From contig JAHBZN010000001.1 of assembly GCA_019635415.1 (NCBI GenBank), positions 868,001 to 932,000 of the forward strand: a DNA stretch of 64,000 nt, read 5' to 3'. This document shows, one piece after another, positions 62,449 to 64,000 of this stretch (position 1 is its first letter; each line of letters begins with the position of its first letter). The notes below the pieces were generated by a model. It was not told the DNA's origin and did no database searches. It was given only the letters and a program-made list of their open reading frames with translations. This DNA comes from Ramlibacter sp. Its GTDB lineage: Bacteria > Pseudomonadota > Gammaproteobacteria > Burkholderiales > Burkholderiaceae_C. A program made the translations under genes and the position numbers.

Positions 62449-63578
62449 AGTTCTTCGACGCGGCGAGGCGGGTAGCTGTCCCAGGCCTGGCAGCCGGGGC
62501 ATTGCCAGAAATGCTGCTTGGCCTCGAAGCCGCAGGCCGCGCAGCGGTAGCGGGTCAGGGGGCGGGCGGCATGCTCCAGCGCATTCTGCACATGCAGGTG
62601 GATGTCCTCGCTGGCGAGCTTCTCGCCGGCCAGCCACTTGGTGGCGGCGACCAGGGAGGGCTCGCGCTTGAGGTGATTGGCGTACCACTCACGCGCCGCG
62701 GCGGGATCGGACTCGAGCGCGGCGATGGCGTCCAGCACGTCCAGGGAAGGCGACAGTTCGTAGCTGGCCTGCAGCACCTGCAGGGCCTGGTCCTGCTGTC
62801 CACTGGCCGTGGCGGCCTCGGCGAGCTTTCGGGCCGTGAGCGCGATGGAGGTGGGCACGGCATGGGCCAGTGACAGCAGCGTCCGGGTGGCGGCGGCGGC
62901 GTCGCCTCGACGGCTTTGCAGCGCGGCCATCTCCATGCGTGCGCGCGGCGCCTGTGGCGCGGCGGACAGGGCCTGGCGCAGCAGCGGTTCGGCCTGGTCG
63001 TCGGGTGCGCGTGCGGCCTGCTCGCACAGGTAGTGCGCCAGCCTCGTGCGAAAGCTGCCTTCTCCCGAGGCTTCGAGCCGCTCGGCCACCTCGCTGGCCT
63101 GTGCCCAGTCGCGCGAGCGTTCGTAGATGGCCAGCAGCGCCAGGCGGGCCTGGGCCTCGAAGGCCGTGCCCTCGAGGCGGCGCAGGGCATCCTCGGCCCG
63201 GTCCAGCAGGCCGGCTTTCAGAAAGTCCAGTGCCAGCGCATGCTGGGCCCGGTCGCGGTCGGCGCGGGCCAGGTCACCACGCGACAGCAGATGCTCATGC
63301 ACCCGCACCGCGCGTTCGTACTCGCCGCGGCGGCGGAACAGGTTGCCCAGCGCGAAGTGCAGCTCCGAGGTGTCGGGGTCGTTCTGGACGGCTTCGATGA
63401 AGGCGTCGATGGCCTGGTCCTGCTGTTCGTTGAGCAGGTAGTTGAGGCCGCGGAAATACGCCTTGGGCGCCTGGCGGTTCTCGATGCGCAACTGGCGCAG
63501 GTCCAGCCGCGAGGCCACCCAGCCCAGAACGAACACCACGGGCAGGCCCAGCAGCAGCCAGCTCAGGTCAAAGTCCAT
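62445..63578 (-). CDS. lapB: Lipopolysaccharide assembly protein LapB (YciM)
   Basis: A 377-residue membrane-anchored TPR protein that adapts FtsH to degrade LpxC and so limits LPS synthesis. An N-terminal transmembrane helix (LSWLLLGLPVVFVLGWVA) is followed by about nine TPR motifs. The C-terminal rubredoxin-like zinc domain is intact (YRCAACGFEAKQHFWQCPGC). I chose ATG 63578. It overlaps lapA by 11 bp and hldE by 4 bp. Confidence 0.95.
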   Translation of the reverse strand: MDFDLSWLLLGLPVVFVLGWVASRLDLRQLRIENRQAPKAYFRGLNYLLNEQQDQAIDAFIEAVQNDPDTSELHFALGNLFRRRGEYERAVRVHEHLLSRGDLARADRDRAQHALALDFLKAGLLDRAEDALRRLEGTAFEAQARLALLAIYERSRDWAQASEVAERLEASGEGSFRTRLAHYLCEQAARAPDDQAEPLLRQALSAAPQAPRARMEMAALQSRRGDAAAATRTLLSLAHAVPTSIALTARKLAEAATASGQQDQALQVLQASYELSPSLDVLDAIAALESDPAAAREWYANHLKREPSLVAATKWLAGEKLASEDIHLHVQNALEHAARPLTRYRCAACGFEAKQHFWQCPGCQAWDSYPPRRVEEL

Positions 63579-63852
63579 GGTGCAGGGTCGAGCTGGCGTC
63601 TTCGGGTGTCGCCGTCTGCGGTCCGTGGCTGGCCTTGCGTGCGGCACGGCGGTGTTTCCACCAGCGCGGCACCATGCCCATCACGCCTACGGCCAGGCCC
63701 AGCGCGAAAGCCACCAGCACCACCAGCACCTGCGGCGCGCGCCACTGGGTGCCAAAAAAGAAGTGCACCGTGGCGTCCTGCTGGTTGTTCAGCGCAAAGG
63801 CGAACAGGGTAAAAAAAATGGCTGCCTTGAGCAGCCACATGAGGTATTTCAT
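63568..63852 (-). CDS. lapA: Lipopolysaccharide assembly protein LapA (DUF1049)
   Basis: A 94-residue inner-membrane protein with two hydrophobic helices (MWLLKAAIFFTLFAFALNNQ; LVVLVAFALGLAVGVMGMVP) and a basic cytoplasmic stretch (RWWKHRRAARKA). LapA acts with LapB in LPS assembly. It lies between ihfB and lapB, the standard order. Confidence 0.92.
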   Translation of the reverse strand: MKYLMWLLKAAIFFTLFAFALNNQQDATVHFFFGTQWRAPQVLVVLVAFALGLAVGVMGMVPRWWKHRRAARKASHGPQTATPEDASSTLHHGL

Positions 63853-63886
63853 CCATCTCCTCAGTGACGAAGAGATTCTATCGGGC

Positions 63887-64000
63887 TCAGTCGCTGGCGG
63901 GCTGTGCCACGGCCACGGCTTCGAGCTCGGCCGTGCGCTTGTCCACCGCTTCGCGCAGGGCCTTGCCCGGCTTGAAGTGGGGAACGCGCTTTTCGGGAAT
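63887..64000 (-). CDS. ihfB: Integration host factor beta subunit, C-terminal end (truncated by window)
   Basis: The last 37 codons of IhfB: IPEKRVPHFKPGKALREAVD, then a C-terminal tail ending AQPASD. The VPHFKPGKxLRE stretch is the conserved end of IHF-beta, which bends DNA with IhfA. The start lies outside the window. Confidence 0.93.
   Translation of the reverse strand: MPEKRVPHFKPGKALREAVDKRTAELEAVAVAQPASD

Overview
The window is a high-G+C (roughly two-thirds by eye) bacterial chromosome segment. Its gene content points to a betaproteobacterium of the order Burkholderiales, most likely family Comamonadaceae (Variovorax/Polaromonas/Acidovorax-like). The reasons are the polA-DUF4189-DUF2782-thrB-BPSS1780 neighbourhood, the ihfB-lapA-lapB-hldE kinase-hldD lipopolysaccharide cluster, many TRAP transporters, and a family of roughly 50-bp interspersed repeats. 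No rRNA, tRNA or CRISPR array was seen. Genes are tightly packed, many overlap by 1-20 bp, and no gap exceeds about 300 bp.

Layout. 1-2920: 3' end of uvrD, a VOC-fold protein, a DUF3297 protein, an IclR regulator and a TPR protein. 3039-4701: a dead IS5-family element (transposase with two in-frame stops) and a lower-G+C orphan gene. 4833-13881: core genes, including a FecR-domain/BPSS1780 pair, thrB, polA, a tautomerase, a Tat-exported dienelactone hydrolase and a ZIP metal transporter. 13948-17553: a coupled minus-strand operon of Rieske oxygenase, stand-alone LeuD, DMT exporter and sulfurtransferase. 17808-20834: xseB-ispA-dxs, supplying isoprenoid precursors. 21027-25928: two tandem TakP-type TRAP receptor genes convergent with one DctQM permease pair.

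26165-30920: an EgtB-like enzyme with one expected iron-ligand histidine replaced, then modABC divergent from modE with a perfect palindromic operator between them. 31094-34951: three genes of unknown function around an AraC regulator, the largest encoding a 604-residue protein with membrane-active-looking helices. 35095-44142: a GAF/Fis regulator lacking an AAA+ domain, divergent from a molybdenum hydroxylase cluster (coxS-coxL-coxM, coxD-coxE-coxG, xdhC-like). The large subunit has AYRGAGR at the active site, so it is a form II (non-CO) enzyme.

44601-59196: the most coherent accessory locus. It holds two divergent TRAP systems of the same receptor subfamily, a third receptor, an Asp/Glu racemase-family protein, a LysR regulator, a DUF1445 hydro-lyase, a GST and a 1212-residue 5-oxoprolinase. 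I read it as an uptake and ring-opening pathway for pyroglutamate (5-oxoproline) or a close cyclic amide. 59177-64000: a DinB protein, a helix-hairpin-helix protein with a histone-H1-like tail, then hldD-hldE kinase-lapB-lapA and the 3' end of ihfB.

The strongest sequence-level observations are the oxoproline-type locus, eight copies of an interspersed repeat that enters coding regions and abuts start codons, the 31-35 kb unknown genes, and the altered EgtB-like metal site.
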